Source of the DNA: Mnemiopsis leidyi
Taxonomy: Eukaryota > Ctenophora > Tentaculata > Lobata > Bolinopsidae
Length of the DNA: 64,000 bases
Direction of reading: 5' to 3'
Assembly: GCA_000226015.1 (NCBI GenBank)
Contig: JH156402.1
Span: forward strand, 175,958-239,957
A program made the position numbers and the translations under genes. Every line of letters starts with the position of its first letter. Positions within the stretch are counted from its first letter, which is position 1. Positions 35,701 through 47,575 of the stretch are shown piece after piece. Below the pieces are notes generated by a model. The model was not told where the DNA came from. It made no database searches and was given only the letters and a program-made list of their open reading frames with translations.

Positions 35701-38700
35701 GTTGACTTTTTATTTAGGGCCGGATTGAGGAAACCGCTGACAAGCAGTGTGACTATCATATCAATATATTCCGGTCCTGGGATAAACCGCGGAGTTAAAG
35801 TCCTGTAGAAATACGGCCTCGGTTGTGGCGATCATACGGCCTCGGAACGTGCGAAACTTTCCATCCAGAACCTGTACTGGAGGGGTAAGGTGGGAGCTTA
35901 AATGTAAGCAGTACAGATGCGCAATATTGCACTTGACTATCTAGCTCTATTACAATTTGTAGATGATCCTGTTGAGGACTTGCTCTCCTAAATGATGTGA
36001 CACAAAATGAATATCATGATATTATCCACCCCAGGAGGATCAGTGGGTCTGTGCAGCTAACACTCACACCAGGAACACTAACACACATCTATCGAGATAA
36101 GCTGCCCTGTGGAGCCGAGGTCACGTGGTGCCCCTATCTCCATGACAACGATGGTGATACTCTGATGAATTGCATGTCGCGTGATAAGTTCTCATCACTA
36201 CTCGCGGTCACTGCCAGGGGGGTAACTTATCACCTACACCTTATGTACTAGCGGCGTTACTATCCCTTACGATGGAGGACTCAGCCTACTGCACCTCTGG
36301 TCAATAGAAATTGGGCCAGTGGATATTATAGCATCTCCGGAAGTACTACTACTATAGTTCAGTATAATATCAATACAGGCTGGACAATACTTTACCTAAA
36401 TTACATAATGGTGAATATAGCACCCTATAACTGTATAAATATCTAGAAAATTCAAAAGTTAAGACCCTCCTAAGTTTTTAAGGAAAATAAGCATATAGCC
36501 CATTTGTCATATTTTATATTAGTATCAATGATCATCTATCCTAATCGAAAATAGGATGCTGACATTGAACCCGGACAGCTGAAAAAATGCATGCACCAAG
36601 AGACGGGGCGCGACATAAATACCGAAATTAGGCAAAGAAATGAAGTTAAGTAAGAACCCCTCAACGAGGTGGGTATCGTTAGCAGGTTCACAAAGATTTT
36701 TAGGAGAGTCGGCGCATGGTGATCTCCCCAGTAACGCATTATTCAACTGGTGAGTGCTTTATAAATCCCCCGGGGTTTAAAACACGGGCCGGGTGACGAT
36801 CGTAAATTGGTAAACCACAGTTTTATTCTTTGATTGGTGGAGGGAAAATTGACGAAGGAGCCCAAGCTGGATGAAAGATGAAACGGAGAGTGATACAAAG
36901 GGAACTCGAGGCTCTCGCCCAAATCAAACTTGTGATAAGGTGCACTGCATCATCGCAATAAGAGATGGAAATCTTAAGGTCTTAAATACGATTTCACCTA
37001 GTTAATGGAGTTTTGGAGAGCAATAAGTAAAACATATGATGGTTAAAAAGTTGAATCTGTCGGTGAATAAGTACTTAAGCGTGCGGGCAAGCAGATGGTT
37101 TAATATAGATGAGCCCAAATGTTTTAGAGAGGACGTATTTAAGTCAAAAATCTCGCCATCTGATTGGTTCACGACAGCATAAAGGAATAAGTCAGCGCTC
37201 GGTTAACAGCGGCGCTGCTCCGAGAAATTGTTTTAAATCGGACTCTTCTCTCAAAAAATGGTTGTGAAAAGTAGGTGCGATAACCGTCCTGACAAAGTGA
37301 GGATAGTCTGAGCGCGAGCTCAATTTGTTGAAAAGCCCGAGATGACGGAGCGGAGGTGAATTAGTGGCGAGCAAAAAGTGTTTAAGTGCAGCCAAGTGAA
37401 CTGTGGTCACGATCAGTGGTTTTCGTTATCACGTGAGGTATCGCACTGATTGGAAGGGGTGGGTTTAGGCAATTGGGCATGGGTCATCCTGAAAGGGCGG
37501 AATATTACTGCATATCATCATATCTCAGTTAGACTTATCAAAAATAGAAGATGCTGTGGTAACGGCTGGGGTTAGTATGAAGACTTTTCGAGTAAAGATG
37601 CCCGGGCCGTGGTGACTTAAAAATGGTCTAAGCTAAGTGGTTGTAGGTCTATAAGTTATAAGGTGGTTAGATCGTTTTTCGATGCACCCGGGCAGCCTAT
37701 CTTCCCGGGCAGCTACAGAAATTTCAATATAATTTCGAGAGCTGATATGAATAGAGCCACCATTTTTAATACCGCGCTTCTTTTATGAAGACGTTCATGA
37801 ATTTATATCGTGGGAGCTCGGAATGACAAAATAAGCTATTAGACCTCGAAAAATTTTATCCGGACAGCGATTTTATAATTATGCAGGTGCCACTTTTACG
37901 ACCTCGAAATAAGTAAGAAGCTCCCAATCTTGAGGTAATTAAACTTCTTTCAAAGTGGGCTCTGTTCATAAGAATTTCCTCTAAAAATCATTTTGTGTGG
38001 ACTACTTTAGCGAGATCTTTTAGGTCTTAGTCATGATATAAATGCTTTAAGCTTCAATTTCATTTAGTCCCAATTTAAAGAGTATTCAAATGTTTTTAGT
38101 TAAACGAGTTATTATAGCTTAAGCCTTAATATAATCTATTCGTGATTGAACCACCAATGAGATTAGAGAACATCATGTAGAAACAGTCTCTAAATATAGC
38201 AATACACTTTCAAAGACTAGGTACTATACAAAGATAGTAAGGAAACATAAGGGGCCGAATCTGGAGACAAGCAAGGAAAGGGAGAGAGTGATAGGGAGAG
38301 AGCGTGTGCGAGCAGACAGCAAGCGAAGGTTCTCTAACCGGAAGTGAAGCGGTAGAGCGGAGGGTGACGTAGCCTCGCCATTACTCCGGTGCCTAACAAT
38401 CCAGAAAGCTCCCAGCACAGTCATCCTACAGGCTAAGTGGATAACGTCTTCCTCTTCAGTGTCCCTGGCGGCACTAGAGTCACCCCATCCCCACGTGCTG
38501 GGAGCAGTTAGACATGATGGTAACTTTGCGAGGAGCACGGTAGTTAACGATATCGTCATTTCAGAGTTAGCTCACTTCACATCAGTGTTGTAGCTTTTTA
38601 ATGGAGATAATATCTCCAGCGTTTGTGTTCAAGTTAAAAGTCGAAATGAGACATCTACTAGAAGAAATAACTATTGCTCCAGGCTCATCTCAAAAGCCAA

Positions 38701-40872
38701 GCTATAATCGAAAATTATATCGTGCTTAAATATCGTGCTTAAATATCACTTAAGGCGAACCAAATTGGAAGGGTACAATAAAGTGAAAACCAGGAAAGGT
38801 TTCCACGAAGGGAAAACTAAAATTCTTGATATTAACCGACTAGACAGTCGTCTAGATAAGAATATTTATATTTACACCAACCCCTTGGCAGGGCAGGCTG
38901 AATATAAATAACATTATTCATACATATCCTGCTGTGGCTCTATTTAAGTTAAGGAGGTCCAAGAAGCCAAGCTAAGCCAATGAGATGAGGATGGTGGATC
39001 CTGGATGCTGCAACTAACCATTACAGAATTAATGAGACTCACTTTCACTGGAGTTCGCGTAAGCTGAGTCGCTCCCTTGCATTCCAGAAGTCTGGAAAGC
39101 CAGGTGAAGTCCACACTACCAAGTCGGCTGGTTTTGGGGACGAGGTCGGTGAATCAGGGACAGACAAATCCAGAGCAGCACTTCCGAACAACAACAACAA
39201 AGTGGTTCATAGTAGGAGTGGGCAGGCATGGAACATCTCGACCAATGGGAGGAAAGCAGGCACACGGTTAACCAATCAGCGGCAAGCACTGTGCCACGTG
39301 GGACTGGTCCTCAAGAGTGGAGTACAAGGGAGTAGTTGAGGCAATTAACAGAGTGTATTAAGTACTGTAAACCTGGCAGGAGAATTCAGATTACCGCACT
39401 TCAACCATACACAACAAGCACAGCCCGGCCAACAAACACGCACTTTACAGCGACTGAGCACTATCAAGCCTAATGTGGCCGATCAAGGATAAAAACTTTA
39501 GATGTGTGCCAAATCAAGAAAATTCACAAGTTCTCTTATAAAGCTAAGATAGAGGGGGTCGAGTGAATAACGTCCTAAGAACAAAACGAGGCCGCACGAC
39601 GGATCTCCACCGCTGGATTGGTCTTGACAAGGTTTCGCAACAAGGCCACAAACTCACTCCAACTGACAAAGAGCGGCCCTACACTTCCTCTCAAAGACAA
39701 ATGACAGGGTAACCCAGCAACCCGGGCAGCTTCCTGATCTCACGAGAACGAGACAAGGAGTGTACGTGGGACGTCATCCTAACTTTGCGGCGGTGAACCG
39801 GAACAGACGGCGCGTTGTAATGTCCGAGATTGTTGTTGGGCAGTGAAACGTTCAGGATCAAACGACCAACAAGTACGCTTGGTGAGTGTGGGCAAAGCGA
39901 ATGTTTAGTTTGATACAATAGCGTACTTTTGCTTGGCGATGAGGGCCGATTAGCCGATTAGCGACTTGAGATGTTAATGCCACTTTGATCTATGACTTGT
40001 ACATTATGACGGTAATATGCGACACAGTAAAATATACAAATTTCAAGCTAAATGGAATCATATGAAAGGTTGAAATTAAGCATATACTTGTGCTTTTATC
40101 GGGTGATCAAGAAGAACGAATGCTGGCAAAAGCCAAATAGAAAAGGCAAAAATTATTTTCGTTATGGCACTTCGTAACTTAAATCCAATAACCACAAGTA
40201 AAATCAAAGAAACGTAAAACCTGCACATCAAAAATAACTTTACAGAGGGCCCACGAGGAGCGGCAGCGACGACGCGTGCCACAGAAAACTGCAAAGCCAT
40301 GTCGGAGCTCACAATACTAGAGGGAGAGTGAAAGGACAGGAGCGTACAGGCTGACACTGACATATATAGAATTCGGAACAGGAGCTGCGAAAGTAAGGTA
40401 TCAGCTGGGTTAAGTGCGAGACGGAAGAGAGGTACAGAGAGTGTGAAGACGGAGGCACGGGATAGAGCGGACCATTAGATCAGCGGCTTAATAACTCCGC
40501 GGAGGGTAAATAACTTTGCGGTGGGCAAATAACTTTACGGAGGGTGGGACCGCTACAGCGCAACATCGTGTAGGGGAAATCAAGCGAGGCAGGGAAAGAG
40601 AGAGATAGTGAGAGAAAGAGGTGCACAACGCAGCGGTTAATGCAGTCGGGTAATTACCATTAAACGAGTGTGGTGCGGGCAGTCCGTCATTGGAGCCGGG
40701 CTGTTAGGTCACGTGATACCGTTCTGACAGGTCACGTGCTCGATATTATCAGTGTGCTGGGCGTGTGTAGCCCGACATTCATCACCAGCACAACAACCCG
40801 ACTTGTGACACGCTCACCCATTGGTGGAATTGCAGTTGACTGGTCTCCAAATAGAAAGGAGTAAGTGAATGA

Positions 40873-40923
<51 letters not shown>

Positions 40924-43602
40924 AAGAAGAGANNNNNNNNNNAGAGAGAGAGAGAAAAAGAAGAGGATGAGACCGGAGACAGGGCTATATATGTAGAGAA
41001 AGGGCTTTTTACAGTGCTCCTCCGATAAGTGACAGATAGCTAATATTAAGTGTGATCTCCTCTATCGTGGAGTGATGAGAGTTCAGATAACGACTCGACC
41101 CAGACGTCGACTTGCTCTTCAATTACCACAATCAACAATCGTCCAACAGAGCCCGCTCGACAGAACAGACCTCTTACATCGCACCTGACAGGACCTGACA
41201 GAATATAGATCCTCATCTCGATCTCCCCCCATACCTTGGTAATTAAGTGCGTAGCTAAATGTTGACGAGGATAGAAAACTCCAAGGCGGTCGTTAGAGGT
41301 GATGGGGTGTAAAGATTAAATCGATAGCTTGGGTGGTGTTAATAAAATATGGCTTTAACACTAAGAGTGGTTTGGGATGATTTTAGTTCGGATTAGCTCG
41401 CGGTGGTTATAAAATTACCTCATTCGGTGTTTACGAGTTCGAAACAAACGGAAAGTCTGGACTTAAGAAATGAGTTCTTCTAATTTCAGAATCTATATTG
41501 CAGGAGAGGTCTATCCAGGTTGTTCAAGTAGTCGACAAGCCACCGCGCGATAAGTAGAGAGGGACAATTAAAGGTGCAAAGTTTGTATCTTACGGGTTGT
41601 GTGACTGTGAGATGAGAGTTGCCTCTGGAGGGACCCGAATTTTTTAGATCCTGCATTCATCACAGCGCCACAACTTATCTTTCATTAACATATTTAGATC
41701 CACTTAATACTTATCGACTACTCGTCAATTCATGATGAATGTTCATCTTTTTACTCCTAAATTTACTTAGCCAACCCGCTCGGTTAGACGCCCGGCCGTG
41801 GACTTAGATGCAAAAATTTTACAAAGCCGCTCATTTGCATTGTAAAATCATAGGATCATACTCTTGATAGGTCAATTCAAACGTTCCTTTGACTTGTTTA
41901 CGGCAACTATTGGAAACTTAATTCATGAGGAGAGGAAACTATGCAAGGTATCAGGAAGAAGTGGCGAGAACCTTTGAAACTATGTAATAAAACTGCTCCA
42001 TATTTATGTGAGTTGTTACGATTTGAAAAATGATTGCTAGAACTATGCTACTGGTGTCGGTTTTTTCCTCGAAAAGTGCATATAAATCAATTTCTATTTG
42101 CTAGGCGAATCTTAGCTATGTACCGAACCAATTATTTACTAAAAATCTGTTCATTCAAAGTGTTTCCCTAGTAATCAAGGTTAATGAAAAAACCTTCAAT
42201 CATTTAAATGTGACATTATAAAGCGAAATAAAAATTACCGTTCTGCTCGCTGGAAAGAGAGTTGTTCTCCTTCTCGTCGATTACGGTCTCGGCGTCTGTG
42301 TCCCTCACCACTTGTGCACACAGCGATATCAGGTTGTGGAGCCGATCTGGGGGGTGAAGTTCAACGTCATCAGGGAATTTTACGGGGGATTTGTGACGTC
42401 ATCAAGGAGTTTTTTCAAAATTCTAAGTAGGTGTGTTTTATCTTAACTATCATAATAATTGATAAGCTTATTTGTTGTCAGAATTACAATTACAAATGAG
42501 CAAGAGGACTGATTATCGTAAGCTTGTTAACTGACCACCGTAATATTAGCGTATATGAATTTATCTATATACAGATAATTAAGCGAGCGTAACTAATGGT
42601 ATGCATATCATTATCAAGTTAAAGTACAAAGTGATAATTTGAAGTGCATTCTCACTTAGGACTAATTTCTTATAATCACTTTCTTGATAATTATATTCAG
42701 TCATCTGAATGTTAGCATTGCTGTTGGCTGTAATTATTTCCAACTGTTCCACATATCGGGAATTGGGAATGATTTGATGGTGGCACATAATGTGTTTGGA
42801 ATGTTTCGCTAGACGTCGGATAAGCAAATTAAATGCGTGTCTGAGTTAATGACAGCTCCATTGAACAGTCCTTCGTGGCATCATTATATAACTTAGTAGA
42901 AGTACCCAGCCACGCGTTTCGAAGTTCTGAAATCAAAGCTAAAAGCAGTTTTGCGCAGTCCGCATGCCCATTTCATGCTTTTGGGATAAGTTGGACTAGT
43001 AGCCGGAAACTTTCCACTGGCACAAGCAAATGATTTGTGAGAAAATTTGTTGACTGCCATATTTTTTAGACATGCATTGTTGCTCGAAACCCCAGATTGC
43101 AGTAAATAGTCAAGTTTTTGGCTGGCCGGGAAGTGTGGTGTGACCTGTTTAGACGGTACACAGTCACGAGAAACAGTCAAAATTAAGTTCAAGGAAAAGC
43201 ATTTTTGCGAGGTCAGGACAATTATGAGTACTAAGTGAGATCTTGAATGTGAATAAATCTATCTAGGCCAGGCATGCTGAAACAAACTTTGATTACAGTG
43301 CCCCCGAGATAGCCAACTTAACCGTTTCTAACTCCACTAAATCCAGGTCCAGTCTCCACCAGCACTGGATTGTCGTGGTCCAGGGTCGAGGGCTAGCTTT
43401 ACGACTGTAGAGTTGTTGCCGATATAACTACACCTATCGTTTTGACGACAGTTCGGATACCAGGGTGAGGGGGTGAGGTGAGGGAAGGTGTTACCATGGA
43501 GACGATGGTGCCACCCTACCTGATGGTATAATCTTGGTCTGGCCGATCGTTGCTATGCTCAGGGAGGTAGCTACGTTAACGAACCCGTCCTTCTGCAGCT
43601 GG
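23752..43602 (-). CDS. C2H2 zinc-finger transcription factor, 12 exons, 5' end not found
   Basis: Minus-strand exons, in transcript order: 43602-43520, 42346-42239, 34032-33887, 33668-33363, 33207-33124, 32564-32400, 32152-32031, 31769-31621, 27175-26955, 26734-26506, 25872-25747 and 24152-23752 (stop TGA). All join in phase and give about 712 residues after an unknown start. The N-terminal two thirds are low-complexity and regulatory-looking: 'SAAAIKSLHHLQMLKVFSNM', 'KKPYYMSPPPPQAPPAG', a QQQQ run, 'ALQELIVQRQMKQRRFKDLD' and a Ser/Pro tract. Three zinc fingers follow, encoded by exons 9 and 10. The acidic, Ser/Thr/Pro-rich tail resembles an activation domain. It is presumably a nuclear DNA-binding regulator. 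I cannot match it to a named family. One intron spans 7.9 kb of E-box/X-box-rich DNA. The first exon joins a missing upstream exon in phase 2. Confidence 0.8.
23811..23877. promoter_or_regulatory. coding tandem repeat made of CRE and E-box palindromes
   Basis: In the last zinc-finger exon an imperfect 24-bp repeat contains TGACGTCA at about 23835 and 23859 and CACGTG at 23820-23825 and 23841-23846. It encodes repeats of 'DVIT(T/A)PR'. Both motifs are classical bZIP/bHLH-ZIP sites; whether they bind anything in an exon is unknown. Confidence 0.5.
24153..25746. other. intron of the zinc-finger gene, CpG-containing
   Basis: No exon on the minus strand. E-boxes lie at 24951 and 25198 (the former 6 bp after a GTTACC X-box half). 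A plus-strand open frame at 25309-25569 lacks an ATG start and family motifs. Confidence 0.5.
26506..27175 (-). CDS. zinc-finger-encoding exons (fingers 1-3) of the C2H2 gene
   Basis: Finger 1 (exon 27175-26955) is YECPRCARVF...LQTHMRQVC, a C2HC variant with Cys in place of the last His. Finger 2 is CTVCKKRFQNQSSL|KRHMIVH, split exactly by the intron (junction 26955/26734) and restoring the C-x2-C-x12-H-x3-H spacing, which is why I placed the acceptor at AAACGACAC. Finger 3 is CEVCHKRFGRSHHLKRHVKIH. The linker between fingers 2 and 3 is the canonical TGERKYEC. The intervening intron is 220 bp. Confidence 0.88.
27562..27622. promoter_or_regulatory. CCAAT / E-box / CCAAT / X-box group
   Basis: ATTGG near 27565, CACGTG at 27582-27587, then ATTGG at 27606 running directly into GTTGCTAGGAGAC (27610-27622), a known 13-bp X-box form. 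It lies in the 4.4-kb intron of the zinc-finger gene. Confidence 0.5.
28781..28833. promoter_or_regulatory. X-box followed by two E-boxes
   Basis: GTTTCCCTGGCAAC (28781-28794) fits the RFX consensus GTNNCC-N2-GGNAAC. CACGTG follows at 28806 and 28828. Confidence 0.5.
29372..29543. promoter_or_regulatory. three TCACGTGAC E-boxes, one a full GTCACGTGAC
   Basis: TCACGTGACC at 29371, ATCACGTGACC at 29425 and GTCACGTGAC at 29537-29546. The last equals the CLEAR consensus bound by TFEB/MITF-type factors in vertebrates. Confidence 0.5.
30496..30809. promoter_or_regulatory. dense E-box/X-box cluster
   Basis: CACGTG at 30496, 30524, 30627, 30650 and 30792. X-box-like palindromes are GTTGCCAAGACAAC (30546-30559), GTGCCCATGGTTAC (30632-30645) and GTAACCATGGCTAC (30731-30744). 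Two CCAAT boxes face each other near 30753-30763 (gattggcccaat). The 30627-30655 core is E-box, X-box, E-box within 29 bp. It lies in the zinc-finger intron. Confidence 0.55.
34033..42238. other. 7.9-kb-scale intron of the zinc-finger gene
   Basis: No exon recognised. It holds E-boxes at 34619, 34777, 35390, 35421, 36122, 37430, 38492, 39295, 40710 and 40733, an X-box GTAACCATGGTGAC (34698-34711), and CCAATCAG or its complement at 34753, 35356, 37160, 37446 and 39272. A 111-codon minus-strand frame at 38224-38559 has an ATG but no family similarity. Confidence 0.5.
40870..40960. repeat. GA microsatellite with a 10-bp N gap
   Basis: (GA)n runs from about 40870, interrupted by N at 40933-40942, and continues to about 40956. 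Confidence 0.95.
43490..43503. promoter_or_regulatory. RFX X-box GTTACCATGGAGAC
   Basis: Fits GTTRCCATGGNRAC over all 14 positions. It lies 17 bp downstream (transcript sense) of the first recognised zinc-finger exon. Confidence 0.5.
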
Positions 43603-43616
43603 CTGAAAAAGTTGGA

Positions 43617-43689
43617 CCAATCAGAAAGGAGAAAAAGGGTGACGTGCGTATCACGTGACCGAGCGACACGTGTGGGTTGCCATGGTAAC
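43617..43689. promoter_or_regulatory. CCAAT + two E-boxes + perfect X-box module
   Basis: CCAATCAG (43617-43624), TCACGTGACC (43651-43660), ACACGTGT (43666-43673) and GTTGCCATGGTAAC (43676-43689), a perfect RFX palindrome, within 73 bp. It abuts the acceptor of the exon ending at 43602, upstream on the minus strand. This is either an intronic enhancer or a promoter for a shorter transcript. Confidence 0.55.
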
Positions 43690-45014
43690 GTGACACGGGT
43701 GTCCCGTCCAATGGGATGTCCTGATGTGACACTTCACACCTAGAAAAACAGACTAAAGGTGCATGAGTTGAGATCCTGAAAATTGGGATATAATAAGATG
43801 ATTTCAACAGGGTTTTCTTCGTTCGAGTAGGGTCGCGGAGTGACCGTACCTCAGTGTCATCACCTACGGGAGCAGTAAAACGCGCGATACCCGGCCGGAG
43901 GACTACAAAAAACTGTACCCCCGTATAAGGTAACTCAACTCTCAGGACCTTGCATAGACGAACAAACTTTGTAGATTTTCGAGATACAATAACCCTCACT
44001 CGTGTTCAGAGATTAGGTTTATCAAAAGACCTGTAAATCGCAAATTTCACTTTGACAACGGGATGATGATTTAAATGGTTACGTCTTACTTACTTCCCAG
44101 TTCGGTTTAGTCTTATTTTTCACGCCGTGCGAATATCGTCACTGTGCACCGTTAACTACAAGCGGCAGCCTAATGTCAAGGCATATACGCTGTGAAAATA
44201 AAAAATAAAAATTTGGACAAGTTAGTACAGCACTATAACAAAAGTAAGTAAGTTGCACATCTCGAAACAATGTGCAGGCAGAGAATTCCGAAATGGCTGG
44301 AGCAGGCACACGTTTCAATCTGAATAAGATAGACGGTCTACCCGTTTGCTTTAACTATGGTGCTTCAACCCCTAAGTGGAAGCTGCCTAAAGCGATGGAG
44401 TGCGCTGGAAACTTTTGGATTCTTGTCACCGATACCCTCTAACTAGTGTTATCACGTCTAATTCTCGTTTTACTGCACACCAAACTGTACCCCGGGAAAT
44501 TCTCGCGAGAAATTTATCGACTGACTTACTTAGTTTCGAGAACATCTACTATGCAACGATGACGGATTTACAGGCTAACTGCTCAAGTACAGTCTCTGTC
44601 AACTAACTGGCAGAATCGGGCATTTTCTTAACAATTCATTGACTATCAGTGAATAGATTATTAGTTAGCTCAATTTACTTAAATTATTGTTTAAAGTGGA
44701 ACTAAATTAATGACTTAGGTTGTTGGCTAGTATCACAGTTATTTATAGAGTGTGGTTCGGTTACTATATCTAAGTGGATTACATAGTACAGTAAAGCTAA
44801 ACGTGAAATAACATTATCAGATTAGGTGTAAGTAATCAATTGAAATTGAGACCAATTTATTCCACTAAAATGCTTTTTCCCTTTACCTTGACATATTTAG
44901 ACTCTAAACTTGAACATAGAGTTTTGTTTCATTAGTACATGGACTCAACCCTAAGTTATTTCACTTTTCCAAAATCTTACTGAACTTTAAATAGCCGAAT
45001 CTGATAACTTGAAA

Positions 45015-45165
45015 TTGATTGTACAATATGTCAACTAGCAACACCATCAACTCCACAATTGGTAGAGATTGTACAACATGTTAACTAAAAACACCATCAA
45101 CTCCGGAATTGGTAGAGATTCTACAAGATGTTTACTAGTAACACCACCAGCTCTAGCTCCAGAAT
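45015..45165. repeat. 50-bp tandem repeat, three copies
   Basis: 'gattgtacaa(c/t)atg...aacaccatcaactcc..aattggtaga' repeats with a 50-bp period; the third copy is more diverged. Confidence 0.8.
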
Positions 45166-47575
45166 CAGTTGATATTCTCCTTTCTTGTTAAAATGCTGAT
45201 CAAAGACAAAATGTAATCCCAAAATAATTACCACAGAGCCTTCCTTCTTATTATTATCATTATATCAGATCTTGGTTTAGGCTTTTCAGCGATATTAATA
45301 AAAGTTTATAACATGACACTTTATACTGCTCTACTGTTCCATAGAAAAAGAGATCCGTGAAATAAGCTTCTCTGAAGGAGCCAGCTAATTTGTCATTTGA
45401 AATGGTTGACCCCCTGTTCTTTAAACTTTCTGACATGTCATCCAGCCGGCGCTTAACTTGATGAAGATCAGCCTCCAAAACAAGTCGGTGTCACGGCGGT
45501 TGGAGCTAAACTCGGGGACTCACCATATTAAAACCAAGCTTCCTATACGTATCTTGATATCCTAGTGGAGCATCTGTCTAGACTGCAACCATTAAACTGT
45601 TTAGTGGCTTTACTGGGGCACCATCCCCTGGTTAGCAGCAAGCACCATCCTTCTCAGCTAAATATGGAGCGAGCCGCCTTCTTGGTGGGTCATGTTATAG
45701 CCTACTGACAGAATCAACTAGTATCTCATATACAAGTGTCACGGTCATTTCTGTTGAAGAACCTGAGGAAGGATTGGGTAGATGAGATAAGGGTCGGCTA
45801 GGCTCAATAACTAAACAAGTGACAACTAGAAGATTCTCGGTGATAATATCTGACCTGCTCCCGATAAACGAGTAGACGGTACTGATCCCAGATATCAAAT
45901 CTCGAGCTGCGAATCGCACAGCAACCGTAGCGAAGCTCCTTCGACCTCATGTTTTGAGGACGGAGCTGTCAACTTTAACCAGGCAGGGTGCAGTATACGC
46001 TTCATATCAGGCAAAACTCGGAGCTTGTTGAGCGACAGCTGTTAAAAAAGTAGGGGGCCGGGTGTCATTTCTTCCCGGTTTCTCTGTCTCGGTGTCGGTG
46101 GCACCAGGATAGTTCAAGCTGGCAGTGTTTGGACGAGAGTCTTAGAGTGAAGGGTGACCAACCAAGTTGACCTCACCAGACTCTTATCAGAGGGGTTGTC
46201 GTGTGAGCCGCGGTGGGCAAAGTTAGGCAATTAGATGTGAGCTTTACTAAGTGACACCCTCCTGTTTCCAGAGAATTAGATCGGGGACGGCACTGCTCAA
46301 CTGTTAGAGCGCAACCGCACACAGACTCCGCTCAACCCTCCAATCGGGGGCAGGAACCAGAGGCACGTGGCAGAGAGCAACCAACCGGCTGGCAGCGTTC
46401 CCCAGTCAACGCCCCAGCTCGTTTCCCATTTTCTAAGCTCTCTTTATTATAGGGCATGTCTGTCAGCACGGTGCGGTCCAATGGACGGGGAGAAGAGAGG
46501 ACACGTGATACAACCCCAGCAACCTGTAAGCATTTCATCAACTGGCCGGGCACGTCAACACACGTATTTCAAATATACACAACCGCCAGTACAGAGCTGG
46601 CGGGGAGCTAGAGTGTAGAAGAACGGTGCAGGTACACGCTCACTCAGCTCCATTCCTGAACTTCCCTGCTTCCCTACAACCCCTATCTTCCCAAATATTG
46701 AGTGTTTGTCGCCTGCACTACTCTCATACAGTGCTATGCTGAGACCGAGGGTGCACCTGATTTGAACAAAAAATTTATATTTTTTATCATAAGAAATGAC
46801 CACAATTGAAAACCAGCATTTGATCTTGGGTTGGCTCTGGGTGAGCTCAAAGAAGACAAAGAATAATTTTCAACATTTTAGTGTTCAGAGGAACTTTACG
46901 GTCTTGACTTGACAGCAGTCGGCCGACCTAAAATTAACTTCCACCCGTGCTGTGCCAAGCGGAGCACAACTCCGATCCAAACCACGCCGAAGTTTCTGCT
47001 CTATTTGCTGCTCGTCGCTAAGTGGTGCGTTTTTAGAGTTTCACTCTTCTCTCAGGACACTCTCCCGGCTGTCTACCGACAACAACTGGACGATTACGAT
47101 TACCGTGTTTTCAGAACTTCACCACAAGACTTTCGGCGAAAAGACGGAGAAAACTTTCTATTGGCTTCTTAGATCCTTGCATGTGGTAGAGCATCATGTA
47201 CGGTGGACAGCGTTCAAACCACAGCTTTAATGGTTCCCCAAACAAGCATATACTCCGATATATCGGGAACCGTGCACGTGCAGGATCAATGCTTGCTCTT
47301 TGTGCTGAGATGGGCCCTGGTGAGTAGACATTGGTCCTTTAGAAGAAGTGTTTACCGCTGGCCTGATTACTCGCCAATCCCCGAGAGCAGATAGGGTCTC
47401 GTAATAGCTAGGACTCTGTATTTGCCACGTGGGGGAGGTAACTGGTCTCGTGACCATGTAACTGGTCATTACCGAGCCCTCTATCTCAGGCTGTAGGGTA
47501 GCGGTATCAGCCAGTGGTTGCTCTGCTCTGCTCATTACCCACATTACAGGGGATCCAGGCACAGACACGTGTGGT

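Noticed and set aside
38224-38559. 111-codon minus-strand frame with ATG
   Set aside because: Lies in a zinc-finger intron, no domain similarity and no matching splice phases.
45345-45480. Coiled-coil-like minus-strand stretch as the missing 5' zinc-finger exon
   Set aside because: Its possible donors do not give the phase needed to join the exon at 43602.
46909-47172. Plus-strand frame 'DTLPAVYRQQLDDYDYRVFR'
   Set aside because: Codon pattern looks reasonable but no start codon, acceptor or family match; not enough to call a gene.
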